From: JAXMAF01 sp046350555
GTDB taxonomy: Bacteria > Planctomycetota > Phycisphaerae > Phycisphaerales > SM1A02
Assembly (NCBI GenBank): GCA_046350555.1
Contig: JAXMAF010000031.1
Location: 1 to 58,878, forward strand
Direction of reading: 5' to 3'
Length of the DNA: 58,878 bases
Shown here piece after piece: positions 1 through 9,025 of the stretch (position 1 is the stretch's first letter; every line of letters begins with the position of its first letter). The notes under the pieces were generated by a model. That model was not told the DNA's origin, made no database searches, and was given only the letters and a program-made list of their open reading frames with translations. The position numbers and the translations under genes are program-made.

Positions 1-99
1 GAACGCAAGGCGTGGCTGCTCGCGCACGAAGGCTGCACCGCGCGGGTCGCGCGGGACGTCTCGCGCGCGGCCTCGCGTGGCGCGGCCGTCGCCGTGTGA
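1..99 (+). CDS. 3' end of an unidentified gene (truncated by window edge)
   Basis: An open frame runs from the first base to a TGA at 97-99 and would encode a 32-residue C-terminal tail rich in Ala, Arg and Val. The fragment is too short to assign to a family. It is co-directional with the GYF-domain gene that starts 51 bases later, so the two may share a transcript. The main doubt is whether this frame is really coding, because high GC makes chance open frames common. Confidence 0.35.
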   Translation, partial: ERKAWLLAHEGCTARVARDVSRAASRGAAVAV

Positions 100-149
100 T
101 CGGCGCCGTCGAAGCCCGCGCGCCGCGAAGCCCGTCTACCGTTCGCCTC

Positions 150-1178
150 ATGCGCTACTACCTGAGTCGCGACGGGCATCCCCAGGGGCCATTCACCGTC
201 GAGGAGCTCGCGCCGCGGGTCGCCGCGGGAGAGATCGGCGCGGCGACGTGGGTCTGCCCGGAAGGCGCCCAGACCTGGAGGTCGCTGGTCGCCGTTCCCG
301 AGCTGAGCACGCTCATCTCGCCATCGCCGGCGGCGCCACCGACGGTGTCGAGTCCCATGCCGTATGGCGGAGGTCCGCTGCCGCGATTCTCGGTCGGTGA
401 TGCGCTCCGCCTCGGCTGGTTGTTGCTCGGCCGCCGCTATGGACTGTTGCTGCTGCTGTCGTTGATCGTCTTCGCGTCGGGGGCGCTCGCCGGAATCCCA
501 CAGCAGATCGATCAGTTCCTGCACCCACCCACGCTGGGTGCCGGTTGGCAGACCTACGTGCTCCAGCCCTACACGAGGCCGGGCACGTGGATGACCCTCG
601 CCCTCAACTTCATCGTGACGTATCCGCTGCTGCTCGGGGCGATGCTCGCGGCGGTGGCGGTGGCCCGTGGCGAGCGCACCGACGTCGGAACGGTGCTGCT
701 GCCCTATCGAAGGTTCGGACACGTGGTGCTCGTCTACCTGATGATCGCGCTCGTCAACCTCGTCCTCGCGGGGATCCTGGTCGGCGCGGTGGTGGCGGCC
801 TGGACGGGCGCAGGGGCGGGCGGCACGCCGCTCCTCGTCGGCGCATGGATCGGCATGGGCATCATCGCCGTCGGCTGGTGGATCCTGATGCTCTGGCTCA
901 CCGCCCGACTCTGGCCGGCGATCCTCATCGTCGCCGACCGGCTCTATCCATCGATCGGGCCATTCGAGGCGCTGCGACGATCATGGCGGGAGACGCGGCC
1001 GTTCCAGGGCGGCCTGATGGTCGTCGCGCTCGTGGTGATGCTCCTGGCGACGGCCTCGGCGCTCGCCTGCCTCGTTCCGATCTTCTTCTTCGGATTTCCC
1101 TTCATGGTCGCCACGTTCGGCGTCGCCTACGCGATGATCTTTCGCGGCGCGGAGATGGGGACGGAGCGGGCCCTGTAG
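150..1178 (+). CDS. GYF_2 (DUF4339) domain multi-pass membrane protein
   Basis: The 342-residue product begins with a GYF_2/DUF4339 domain at about residues 3-52: YYLSRDG, GPFT, then an acidic helix and a WVCPEG...TW segment, the usual signature of this small cytoplasmic recognition domain. A short Pro/Ser linker follows, and then five or six hydrophobic segments, from about residue 85 to the C-terminus. GYF_2 domains are commonly fused to RDD or DUF975-like membrane regions in Planctomycetota; the exact function is unknown. The ATG at 150 is chosen because the GYF domain normally starts within a few residues of it; longer in-frame starts from position 12 give Arg-rich, non-conserved sequence. 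Confidence 0.8.
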   Translation: MRYYLSRDGHPQGPFTVEELAPRVAAGEIGAATWVCPEGAQTWRSLVAVPELSTLISPSPAAPPTVSSPMPYGGGPLPRFSVGDALRLGWLLLGRRYGLLLLLSLIVFASGALAGIPQQIDQFLHPPTLGAGWQTYVLQPYTRPGTWMTLALNFIVTYPLLLGAMLAAVAVARGERTDVGTVLLPYRRFGHVVLVYLMIALVNLVLAGILVGAVVAAWTGAGAGGTPLLVGAWIGMGIIAVGWWILMLWLTARLWPAILIVADRLYPSIGPFEALRRSWRETRPFQGGLMVVALVVMLLATASALACLVPIFFFGFPFMVATFGVAYAMIFRGAEMGTERAL

Positions 1179-1187
1179 CCGCAGCGG

Positions 1188-1721
1188 TCACGCGGGCGTC
1201 GGCGACCTGGGCGCATCGGGCGGATCGAGCACATCCAGCGCCGCGATCATCGGCGCCGGAATGCGCCGCGGCCGGCGCGACGGGAAGTCGACGAGAATCC
1301 AGGTGGCGCTCGAGCGCACGAGCGCGGCGCCGTCGTGCTCGCGGAAGAAGACGGTCTCGCGCCATGCACGGAGGCGTTCGACGCGCCCCACCCAGGTGGC
1401 CGCGACGAGGGTGTCGCCGCGCATCGTCTCGGCGAGGAACTCGATCTCGTGGCGCCCGATGAACCAGGCCAGCCCCGCGGCAAGCGTCCCGTCGCGATCA
1501 AAGGTGGTCGCGGCGATCTCGTCCAGCCAGCGCCCCAGCACGACGTTCGAGACGTGGTCGTAGGGAGCGATCACGTCGCCGTCGCCGACGGACCTCCGAA
1601 AGAGGCGCGGGCGCGGATGGCCGACGCCCTCGCGGGCGCCGGCGAGCGATGCGAGCCGCTCGACGGCGACCTCGGACCAGGCTTCCGGCGTACGACGATC
1701 TTCGTTGCGGCGTGTGCCCAT
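1188..1721 (-). CDS. Acyl-CoA thioesterase, hotdog fold (YbgC/4HBT-like)
   Basis: This 177-residue protein carries the hotdog thioesterase pattern YDHVSNVVLGRWLDE at about residues 53-67, where the Asp-x-x-x-Asn placement matches the 4-hydroxybenzoyl-CoA/YbgC thioesterase active site. After it come the long helix and the beta-sheet segment EIEFLAETMRGDTL typical of the family. It likely hydrolyses an acyl-CoA thioester in the cytoplasm; the substrate cannot be inferred. It converges with the upstream membrane protein (9-bp gap) and lies downstream of the sdh operon on the same strand, separated by 144 bp holding a hairpin, so co-transcription is uncertain. Confidence 0.8.
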   Translation of the reverse strand: MGTRRNEDRRTPEAWSEVAVERLASLAGAREGVGHPRPRLFRRSVGDGDVIAPYDHVSNVVLGRWLDEIAATTFDRDGTLAAGLAWFIGRHEIEFLAETMRGDTLVAATWVGRVERLRAWRETVFFREHDGAALVRSSATWILVDFPSRRPRRIPAPMIAALDVLDPPDAPRSPTPA

Positions 1722-1840
1722 GACGCGCCCGTGATGTGCCGATGATGCGCCAGTGACGCGACCGTGATGGGCCCAGATGGGCCCATGCCGCGCCGCCGGA
1801 CGCCGGCGTGCGGTTGCGGACCGGACTCGAGAATTCTCCT

Positions 1841-1860
1841 CGCGCCCCCGGCCGGGCGCG
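1841..1860 (-). terminator. GC-rich hairpin after sdhB
   Basis: Perfect 7-bp arms CGCGCCC and GGGCGCG enclose a 6-base loop just past the sdhB stop codon. No T-tract follows on the minus strand, so it is a weak intrinsic terminator candidate or an mRNA 3'-end stabiliser. Confidence 0.35.
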
Positions 1861-1865
1861 GCCGA

Positions 1866-2615
1866 TCACGCCTTCCTGGGCCGAAAGACGCGGAAGAGGC
1901 GCGTGAGCGGGTCGTAGAACTCGTCCACCACGCGCTCCTTCAGCGGAATGATCGCGTTCTCCGTGATCGTGATGTGCTCGGGACAGACCTTCGTGCAGCA
2001 TCGGGTGATGTTGCAGTAGCCGATCCCCTCCTCGCCCTTGACCTGGCCGAGACGGTTCTCGGTGTCGAGCGGATGCATCTCCAGCGCCGCCGTGTAGACG
2101 AAGTGGCGCGGGCCCGCGAACTCGGGGTGCTTGTGGTGGTCGCGCAGCACGTGGCAGACGTCCTGGCAGAGGAAGCACTCGATGCACTTGCGGAATTCCT
2201 GCACGCGGTCCACGTCGGCCTGCGCCATGCGCCAGGTCCCGTCGGGCGCATCGGGCTTGCGCGGCCTGAACGGCGTGATGCTCCGCTTGACGCGGTAGTT
2301 CCAGCTCACGTCGGTGACGAGGTCCTTGAGGTGCGGGAACGACCGCATCGGCTCGACGAGCACCGGCATCGAGAGATCGATCTCGTCGAGCCGCGTCATG
2401 CACATCAGGCGCGGCTTGCCGTTCACCTCGGCGGAGCAGGAGCCGCACTTGCCCGCCTTGCAGTTCCAGCGGCACGCGAGGTCCGGCGCGCTCTCGGCCT
2501 GGATCTGGTGGATCGCATCGAGCACCACCATGCCCTCGGTGACCTCGGTGGTGTAGTCCTTCGGCGCGGACTGCTCGCCCTGCCCGCGCCAGATCCTGAA
2601 TGTCGCCTTGGTCAT
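1866..2615 (-). CDS. sdhB: Succinate dehydrogenase/fumarate reductase iron-sulfur subunit
   Basis: This 249-residue protein carries electrons from the flavoprotein to the membrane anchor. All three cluster sites are visible: C52-x4-C57-x2-C60 with C72 for [2Fe-2S], C144-x2-C147-x2-C150 for the first C-terminal cluster, and the C201...C206/C207...C211-Pro segment for the other. Length is normal for SdhB. The ATG at 2615 is chosen because it gives the standard N-terminus MTKATFRIWRG; upstream in-frame sequence is not conserved and overlaps sdhA. It is the last gene of a leftward C-A-B operon, 41 bp after sdhA. Confidence 0.96.
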   Translation of the reverse strand: MTKATFRIWRGQGEQSAPKDYTTEVTEGMVVLDAIHQIQAESAPDLACRWNCKAGKCGSCSAEVNGKPRLMCMTRLDEIDLSMPVLVEPMRSFPHLKDLVTDVSWNYRVKRSITPFRPRKPDAPDGTWRMAQADVDRVQEFRKCIECFLCQDVCHVLRDHHKHPEFAGPRHFVYTAALEMHPLDTENRLGQVKGEEGIGYCNITRCCTKVCPEHITITENAIIPLKERVVDEFYDPLTRLFRVFRPRKA

Positions 2616-2656
2616 GATTGATCGATCCCGTTCCTCGGTCCGCAACGCCGCCTCCG

Positions 2657-4489
2657 TCAACCCATCTCCTTGATCACCGCGGCAAGGTCCTCGCGCATCG
2701 GCGCCAGTGGCTCGCGTCGCAGGCGCATCGATCCGTCGGCGGCCTTGCTCACCACCGAGTTGTACTTCGCCGCGGCCGGATCCTTCTCCGGGAAGTCCTC
2801 CCGGACGTGGGCGCCGCGACTCTCGCGCCGGTCGCGCGCCGAACGGGCCACCGCCTCGGAGACCGTCAGCAGGTTGCCCAGGTCCAGCGCCGTGTGCCAG
2901 CCGGGGTTGTAGTCGCGGTTGCCGTCGACGCCGACGACCGCGGCGCGGCGCTTGAGCGACTCGAGCTGCTCGACGGCCGCCGCCATCTCGGCCTCGACGC
3001 GCACGATGCCCACCTTGTCCTGCATCAGGTCCTGAAGGTCGCGCTGGACCGCGTAGCCGTTCTCGACGGCGCCAGCGCGCTCGCGCTCGAACGGCGCCAG
3101 CGCCGACCGCTCGGCCGCCTTCACCTGCGCCGCGTCGATGGCGCCATGCGGGTTGGATTTCGCCCACGCGGCGGCGTGTTCACCGGCGCGCTTGCCGAAG
3201 ACGAGCAGGTCCGAGAGCGAGTTGCCGCCGAGGCGGTTCGCGCCGTGCAGTCCGGCCGCCACCTCGCCCGCGGCGAAGAGCCCGGGCACGCTGGACATCT
3301 GCGTCTCGCCGTCCACGCGCACGCCGCCCATGACGTAGTGCGTCGTGGGACCGACCTCCATGCGCTCGCTCGTGATGTCGACGCCCGCCAGCTCCTTGAA
3401 CTGGTGGTACATGCTCGGAAGCTTCTTCTTGATGTGCTCCTCGGCGTTGGCGATCTTCTCCTTGATCCACGCGATGTCGAGGTACACGCCTCCGTGCGGA
3501 CTGCCACGGCCCGCCTTGATCTCGCGCACGATGCACCGCGCGACGTGGTCGCGCGTGAGCAATTCCGGCGGCCGATTGGCGTCCTTGTGACCGAGGACGT
3601 ATCGCCACCCCTCCTCGGGATCCTTCGCGGTCTGGTGCCGGTAGTTGTCGGGGATGTCGTTGAACATGAAGCGGTGGCCTTCGCTGTTCACGAGACGCCC
3701 GCCCTCGCCGCGCACGCCCTCCGTCACGAGGATGCCGCGCACGCTCGGCGGCCAGACCATCCCCGTCGGGTGGAACTGGACGAACTCCATGTCCATGAGG
3801 TCCGCGCCGGCGTGGTACGCCAGCGCGTGGCCGTCGCCGGTGTACTCCCAGGAGTTGCTCGAGATCTTGTACGCGCGTCCGATGCCGCCGGTGGCCAGCA
3901 CGACCGCCTTCGCCCGGAAGATGCGGAAGCGTCCGCGCTCGCGGTCGTAGCCGAAGGCGCCGACCACGCGCGAGCCGCCGCGCTCATCGGCCTTGAGCAG
4001 CGTCGTGACCGTGTGCTCCATGTAGATGTCGATGCCGCAGTGGATGCCGTGATCCTGGAGCGTGCGGATCATCTCCAGCCCCGTGCGGTCGCCGACGTGC
4101 GCCAGGCGCGGATACTTGTGGCCGCCGAAGTTCCGCTGGAGGATCCGGCCGTCCGCGGTCCGGTCGAAGAGCGCGCCCCACGCCTCGAGCTCGCGCACGC
4201 GGGCCGGCGCCTCCTTGGCGTGGATCTCGGCCATCACCCAGTTGTTGAGGTACTGGCCGCCGCGCATCGTGTCGGCGAAGTGCACCTTCCATCCGTCGCG
4301 GTCGTCGACGTTGGCCAGGGCGGCGGCGACGCCTCCTTCGGCCATCACGGTGTGCGCCTTGCCCAGCAGCGACTTGCAGACGAGCCCGACGGACGCACCG
4401 CTCGCCGAGGCCTCGATCGCGGCGCGAAGGCCGGCGCCGCCAGCGCCGATCACGAGAACGTCGTGTTCATGGGTTTGGTAGTCGGTCAT
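2657..4489 (-). CDS. sdhA: Succinate dehydrogenase/fumarate reductase flavoprotein subunit
   Basis: This 610-residue catalytic subunit oxidises succinate to fumarate on the cytoplasmic face of the membrane. The FAD-binding GAGGAGLRAA motif lies at residues 15-24, and His46 in KAHTVMAEGG corresponds to the His that binds FAD covalently in known SdhA proteins. Further hallmarks are ATGGIGRAYKISSNS, the MEFVQFHPTG segment, TEGVRGEGG and the FAD-domain HGANRLGGNSL motif. Length and motif order are normal and no frameshift is seen. It sits between the membrane anchor gene (85 bp upstream) and sdhB, in the order used by the actinobacterial-type enzyme. Confidence 0.97.
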   Translation of the reverse strand: MTDYQTHEHDVLVIGAGGAGLRAAIEASASGASVGLVCKSLLGKAHTVMAEGGVAAALANVDDRDGWKVHFADTMRGGQYLNNWVMAEIHAKEAPARVRELEAWGALFDRTADGRILQRNFGGHKYPRLAHVGDRTGLEMIRTLQDHGIHCGIDIYMEHTVTTLLKADERGGSRVVGAFGYDRERGRFRIFRAKAVVLATGGIGRAYKISSNSWEYTGDGHALAYHAGADLMDMEFVQFHPTGMVWPPSVRGILVTEGVRGEGGRLVNSEGHRFMFNDIPDNYRHQTAKDPEEGWRYVLGHKDANRPPELLTRDHVARCIVREIKAGRGSPHGGVYLDIAWIKEKIANAEEHIKKKLPSMYHQFKELAGVDITSERMEVGPTTHYVMGGVRVDGETQMSSVPGLFAAGEVAAGLHGANRLGGNSLSDLLVFGKRAGEHAAAWAKSNPHGAIDAAQVKAAERSALAPFERERAGAVENGYAVQRDLQDLMQDKVGIVRVEAEMAAAVEQLESLKRRAAVVGVDGNRDYNPGWHTALDLGNLLTVSEAVARSARDRRESRGAHVREDFPEKDPAAAKYNSVVSKAADGSMRLRREPLAPMREDLAAVIKEMG

Positions 4490-4573
4490 TGGCGGTGTCG
4501 AACGGGCGTCTCCGTGGGGAATGGGTGATCGCGGCGCGTCGCGCGCCCGGCGCGGCAGGCACCGTTCCGGCGG

Positions 4574-5394
4574 TCAGATCAGCCGGACATCGGTGAATAC
4601 CCCGGCGCAGAGCAGTCGCACATAGATGTCGGTGAACGCCACCCACACGAGGCTCGCCCACGCCCATTTCATGTGGCGGGCGTTGAGCCAGCTCACGCAC
4701 GTGTAGCAGTTGTGGCGCACCGGCGACTCGGAGATCCGGTCGAGCCGGCCGCCCGCGAAGTGGCGTGCGCAGTGGCATCCGAAGGTATAGCCGCCGAGCA
4801 GGAACGCATTGGCCGCGAGCACGAGCGTGCCGACCCCGATCCCCCACTTCACCGAGCCGTCGGGCTGGGTGAACCACATCGCCTTCCACGCATCGTGCAC
4901 CCGGAGCAAGATGAAGGCTGCGCAGTGAAGCTGCGATGGGCGTTCTGGAGGATCAGCAGCAGCTTGTTTTCGCCGCGATGCTCCTGTCGCAGGGACGGCT
5001 CGCCGACGGCGCAGTTGGGTGGATCGCCCCAGAACGCCTTGTAGTACGCGCCGCGGTAGTAGTAGCAGGTGAAGCGGAAGCCGGCGGGCGCCACGAGGAT
5101 CAGCAGCGCCGACGAGAAGGGCAGCCACCCCGGCCACCAGGCCGGCTGCGTCGCGCCGAACCAGCGCGGCTCGTTGGGCTGGCCGAAGAGCAGCGGCGAG
5201 TAGAAGGGCGAGAGGTAGTGCGCTCCGCCCCCGTCGTAGAAGTAGTTGCGCCCCTGGAACGCCGCCCACGTCGTGTAGACGAGGAACGCGGTGAGCCCGA
5301 TCAGCACGACCGTCGGCTGAAGCCACCACGCGTCACGGCGCGACGTCTCGCCGAACTTGCGAAGCTGCGGAAGTGGAAGATCGGTGGTCGCCAT
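4574..5394 (-). CDS. sdhC: Succinate dehydrogenase membrane anchor, five-helix type (one apparent frameshift)
   Basis: The product resembles the large single membrane subunit found next to SdhAB in Actinobacteria and Planctomycetota: an RRDAWWLQP start, SPFYSPLLFG, GFRFTCYYYRGAYYKAFW, ILQNAHR, GCHCARH, HNCYTCVSWLNARHMKWAWASL and a final helix. About five hydrophobic segments and several conserved His residues suggest haem and quinone binding. The frame breaks near position 4924: translation up to LILQNAHRSF is in one frame, and AAFILLRVHDAWKAMWF onward is in another. One missing base in a TTC-TAC-TGC context would repair it. The ATG at 5394 has AGGAG 9 bases upstream. Either a sequencing deletion or a real null mutation; the conserved flanks favour the former. 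Confidence 0.85.
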
Positions 5395-5538
5395 CCGGGG
5401 GTGCTCCTGCGGGGACACAGAGGATAGCGGATGTCGCGCTCGCTTGGCGAGCGTCGAAGACACCGGCGCAGCGCGCACGACGGGCAACGAGCATCGGACC
5501 ACGGCGCGTCCCGGGCCTGGCACACGCACGTGAGTTCG

Positions 5539-5640
5539 TTACGCGTCCCGGTTGATTCTCGCGCCACACACAACCCAATTCCGCCGTGAGACGCCGCTGC
5601 GGGCAGAGGGTTGAACGCATGGAGGTCGACTGGACTCCAT
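5539..5640 (-). repeat. Interspersed ~100-bp intergenic repeat, copy 1
   Basis: Read on the minus strand this is one copy of a family found at five loci (here, 10.35, 30.1, 33.9 and 45.4 kb). Shared blocks in order are ACCTCCATGCGTTC, CAGCGGCGTCTCACGGCG, GAATTGGGTTG, GGCGCGAGAATCAAC and GGGACGCG. This copy lies upstream of sdhC and is inverted relative to copies 2-4. Confidence 0.85.
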
Positions 5641-5668
5641 CATGATCGCCACGAGGCGACGACCGGAT

Positions 5669-6541
5669 TCACCGCGGGCACGCCCCCCAGGCGCTCATCA
5701 CGTCGGCCAGATCGGTGCCGTCCACGATCCCGTCGCGGTTGACGTCCCACGAGTCGCCGCAGATCGCGGACGAGCCGAAGGACTCGAGCACCACGAGCAG
5801 GTCGGAGACGCCGACCATGCCGTCGCCGTCGACGTCCGCCGCGCAATCCCCGGGCAGCGAGCGCGTGCCGTTGGCGACGTACAGGAGCGAGAGCACCGCC
5901 TTGTCCCCCGGGGTCACGGTCACGCCAAGGCGATGACCGAGACTCGAAAGTGTCGGAGGTCCCGGGCGCGACGGAAAGGGCGCGCCGAAGAGGCCGTTGG
6001 TGGCGATCGTCCCCGGACCGCTCGTGGCCATCGTGAACGGGCAGTAGAAGATCGTCTCGGTGACGGCGCCATCGCCCGTGGCGCTGACCAGGCCGGAAGT
6101 GTCGCCGCCGCACGTGAGCACTCCGCCGTCGGCGTCGCAGACGACCTTCGCGTTGGCCGAGCCGCCGACCAAGACGTCCCCCACGATCATCGGACAGAGT
6201 GGCGCCGAGAAGTCGCCCGCGAAGCTGATCGGCGCGCCGGTCGTGTTCTTGAGCGTCGTCGTTCCGTTGAGCACCGAGTTGCCCGTCGCGTCCATGTAGC
6301 CCTGGTAGCTCCAGGTGATCACCAGTCCGTCGACGTTCGTCGACGCGTAGAAGGAGTCCGCCCCGCTTGGCGTCGTGACCGACGGGATGGCGAGGCTCTT
6401 GGGTGCGCCACCCGCCACCGAGTACGTCACCGTCGCCGTCGAGTCGGCCGCCGATGGCGGCACGACAGAAAGAGCGCAACCGATCGTGAGCAGGGCGGGC
6501 GCAAGGCGCGCCGTGGCGTTTGGAGCAAGTTCAGGTGACAT
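5669..6541 (-). CDS. Secreted protein with C-terminal dockerin-like repeats
   Basis: This 290-residue exported protein has a hydrophobic N-terminal signal (APALLTIGCALSVVPPSAA) followed by a beta-rich, Gly/Thr-rich domain of unknown function. The C-terminal ~55 residues hold two calcium-binding dockerin-like loops, DVDGDGMVGVSDLL and DVNRDGIVDGTDLA, ending in the WGACP tail common to this family. The ATG at 6541 is chosen because it gives a clean signal peptide and is preceded by GAGGG with 6-base spacing; upstream codons are Arg-rich and unconserved. Substrate and partner are unknown. It is transcribed divergently from the acetyl-CoA synthetase gene. Confidence 0.85.
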   Translation of the reverse strand: MSPELAPNATARLAPALLTIGCALSVVPPSAADSTATVTYSVAGGAPKSLAIPSVTTPSGADSFYASTNVDGLVITWSYQGYMDATGNSVLNGTTTLKNTTGAPISFAGDFSAPLCPMIVGDVLVGGSANAKVVCDADGGVLTCGGDTSGLVSATGDGAVTETIFYCPFTMATSGPGTIATNGLFGAPFPSRPGPPTLSSLGHRLGVTVTPGDKAVLSLLYVANGTRSLPGDCAADVDGDGMVGVSDLLVVLESFGSSAICGDSWDVNRDGIVDGTDLADVMSAWGACPR

Positions 6542-6942
6542 CGATCCCTCGGAGTGGTTCGGCGCTGGGCGTGAAGCGGAGAGCGTAACCGAAGCTCGAC
6601 GTTTCCGCTGAAATGCCGAGGAAATGGCCGTGGCGCGGGAACGCTTCCCTTTCACGGGTGCAGTCGGCGCGGGCACGCCCCGCTCCGCCGTCGGCCCGCC
6701 AGAGGGACGCCGGTCCCGTTGCTGCGCTCTCTGGAGGCGAAATGGGTGCAGGATGCAAGCGCCCGGCCGCTGCACGTGCCCTCCGCATGCGCCCGGCCGA
6801 GGTGCCGCTGCGCCGCAGCGACCGCACCGGCCCGCGTTACCATCCGGCCTCGTCCTCGACGTTCGGACCCCTGGTCAGCTCCGACGCCCGGCGTCGACAA
6901 CGCCGATCCGCGATCGACTCCCCTCTCCGCCCGCCTCCCGCC
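6542..6942. other. 401-bp divergent intergenic region, nothing clear
   Basis: This separates the leftward dockerin-like gene from the rightward acs gene and must hold promoters for both. I see no convincing -35/-10 pair, repeat or RNA gene; several open frames here are compositional artefacts. Confidence 0.5.
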
Positions 6943-8992
6943 ATGGCCCATCCGCCCTCTCGTTCCACGCACGGCGCTCCCACCGCCGCGGACTCCCACG
7001 CCATCGAGTCAGCGCTCCAGGAAGGTCGCGTCTTCGATCCGCCCAAGGACTTCGCGCGGCGCGTTGGCGGCGCGCACGTGACGTCCATGGCCGAGTACCG
7101 CGCGCTCTGGAAGCGGTCGATCGACGATCCCGAGGGCTTCTGGGGAGAGATCGCCGCCGGCTTCGATTGGTTCAAGCCGTGGGATCGAGTGCTCGAATGG
7201 AACTGCCCCGATGCGCGGTGGTTCGTCGGCGCCAAGACGAACGTCTCGCACAACGCGCTCGACCGGCACGTGCTGCGCGGGCACGGAGACGAGGTGGCCC
7301 TCGTCTGGGAGGCGGAGCCGACGGCCTCCGACGACGTCGCCGGCGCCGGTCCGCAGGTGCGGCGCATCACCTATCGCGAGCTCCTCCAGGAGGTCTGCGC
7401 CTTCGCGAACGTGCTCAAGGCGCTGGGCGTCCGTAAGGGCGAGGTCGTCACGATCTACATGGGCATGGTTCCCGAGCTCGTCGTCGCGATGCTCGCGTGC
7501 GCCCGGATCGGCGCACCGCACTCGGTCATCTTCGGCGGCTTCTCGAGCCAGGCGATCGTCGATCGCGTGACCGACGCGCACAGCCGCGTCGTCGTGACCT
7601 GCGACGGCGCATGGCGGCGCGGCCAGATCGTGCCATTGAAGGAGAACGTCGATCGCGCGTGCGAGATGGCGCCGACGATCGAGCACGTGATCGTCCTGCG
7701 CCGCTGCGGCAACGGCGTCCAGTGGAACGCCTCGCGCGACCACTGGTGGCACGACGTGGCGCTCTCGGCGCCGAAGACCTGCGCCTGCGAGTGGCAAGGA
7801 GCGAGGATCTGCTCTTCCTGCTCTACGTCGGTTCGACGGGCAGCCCAAGGGCATCCGCCACACCACCGGCGGCTACATGGTCTTCACCGCCAGCACGGCG
7901 CGCACCACGCCAGCCTCGCGCCCGGGCGGCCGCCTCTTCTGGTGCACGGCCGACATCGGCTGGATCACCGGCCATTCGTACATCGTCTATGGACTGCTGC
8001 CCAACCGCGTGCCGACCCTGATGTACGAAGGCGCGCCCCAACTTCCCCGGCGAGGACCTTCTGGAGATCGACTCCGAGCGCCATCGCGTCACCCACTTCT
8101 ACGGCATGACCGCGATCCGCGCGCATGAAATGGGGCGACGACCATCCGCGGAGGCGCGACCTCGTCGCTGCTCGTGCTCGGCACCGTCGGCGAGGAAGCC
8201 GATCAATCCGGAGGCGTGGATGTGGCACCACCGGACCATCGGCGGCGAGCGGCACTTGCCCGATCGTCGACACGTGGTGGCAGACCGAGACGGGCGGGCA
8301 CATGATCTCGCCGCTGCCGGCGGTCACGCCGACGTTGCCCGGCTCCTGCACGCTTCCGCTCTTCGGCGTCGACGCCGCGATCGTCGATCCACCCGGGAAC
8401 GAGCAGCCACCGAACGTCGGCGGGCTGCTGGTCGTCCGGAAGCCGTGGCCGGCGATGCTGCGCGGATCCACGGCGATCGTCAGCGGCACATCGACACCTA
8501 CTGGTCGCGCGTGCCCGGCATGTACCTCGCCGGCGACGGCGCGCGGCGCGACGAGCAGCGACTACTTCTGGATCATGGGCCGCATCGACGATGTCATCAA
8601 CGTCTCCGGACATCGACTCGGGACGATGGAGGTCGAGTCGGCGCTTGGTGGGCCACGAGGCGGTCGTCGAGGCGGCGGTCGTCGGCATGCCGCACGAGAT
8701 CAAGGGAACCGGCGTCGCCGCGTTCGTGACGCTCCATCCGGACCATCGGGCGGCCGACGACGAGCGTGCGCCGGCTCAAGGACCACCTGCGCGAGCACGT
8801 GGCCCGCGAGATCGGCGCCCATCGCGAAACCCGACATGATCCGCTTCACGCACGCCCTCCCGAAGACGCGGCTCCGGCAAGATCATGCGCCCGGCTCCTT
8901 CGCGACATCGCCGCGGGCAAGGAGACGACGGGCGACACGACGACGCTCGAGGATTTCGGCGTCCTCGCGAGCTTGCGCGAGAGCGAGGGTAG
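6943..8992 (+). pseudogene. acs: Acetyl-CoA synthetase (AMP-forming), disrupted by about a dozen frameshifts
   Basis: From the ATG at 6943 the protein reads as an AMP-forming acyl/acetyl-CoA synthetase: SMAEYRALWKRSIDDPEGFW, WFVGAKTNVSHNALDRH, VTIYMGMVPELVVAMLACAR, PHSVIFGGFSS. Near 7799 the frame breaks, and the remaining conserved blocks (GSTG-P, CTADIGWITGHSYIVYG, DTWWQTETGGHMISPLP, YWSRVPGMY, DYFWIMGRIDDVINVSGHR, PHEIKG, TTLEDFGVL) lie in all three frames with at least twelve transitions before a TAG at 8990-8992. Each block is otherwise well conserved and catalytic motifs are intact, so decay must be very recent or the consensus sequence is poor here. The normal enzyme activates acetate with ATP and CoA. 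Confidence 0.9.
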
Positions 8993-9025
8993 GGATCGTC
9001 GGGCGGCGATCGAGGGGCCGGGATC

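Noticed and set aside
1760..1790. GATGGGCCC direct repeats downstream of the sdh operon
   Set aside because: Short, GC-driven and without a structural or functional context.
7795..8992. Programmed frameshifting in acs
   Set aside because: A dozen changes of either sign in a housekeeping enzyme cannot be regulated slippage.
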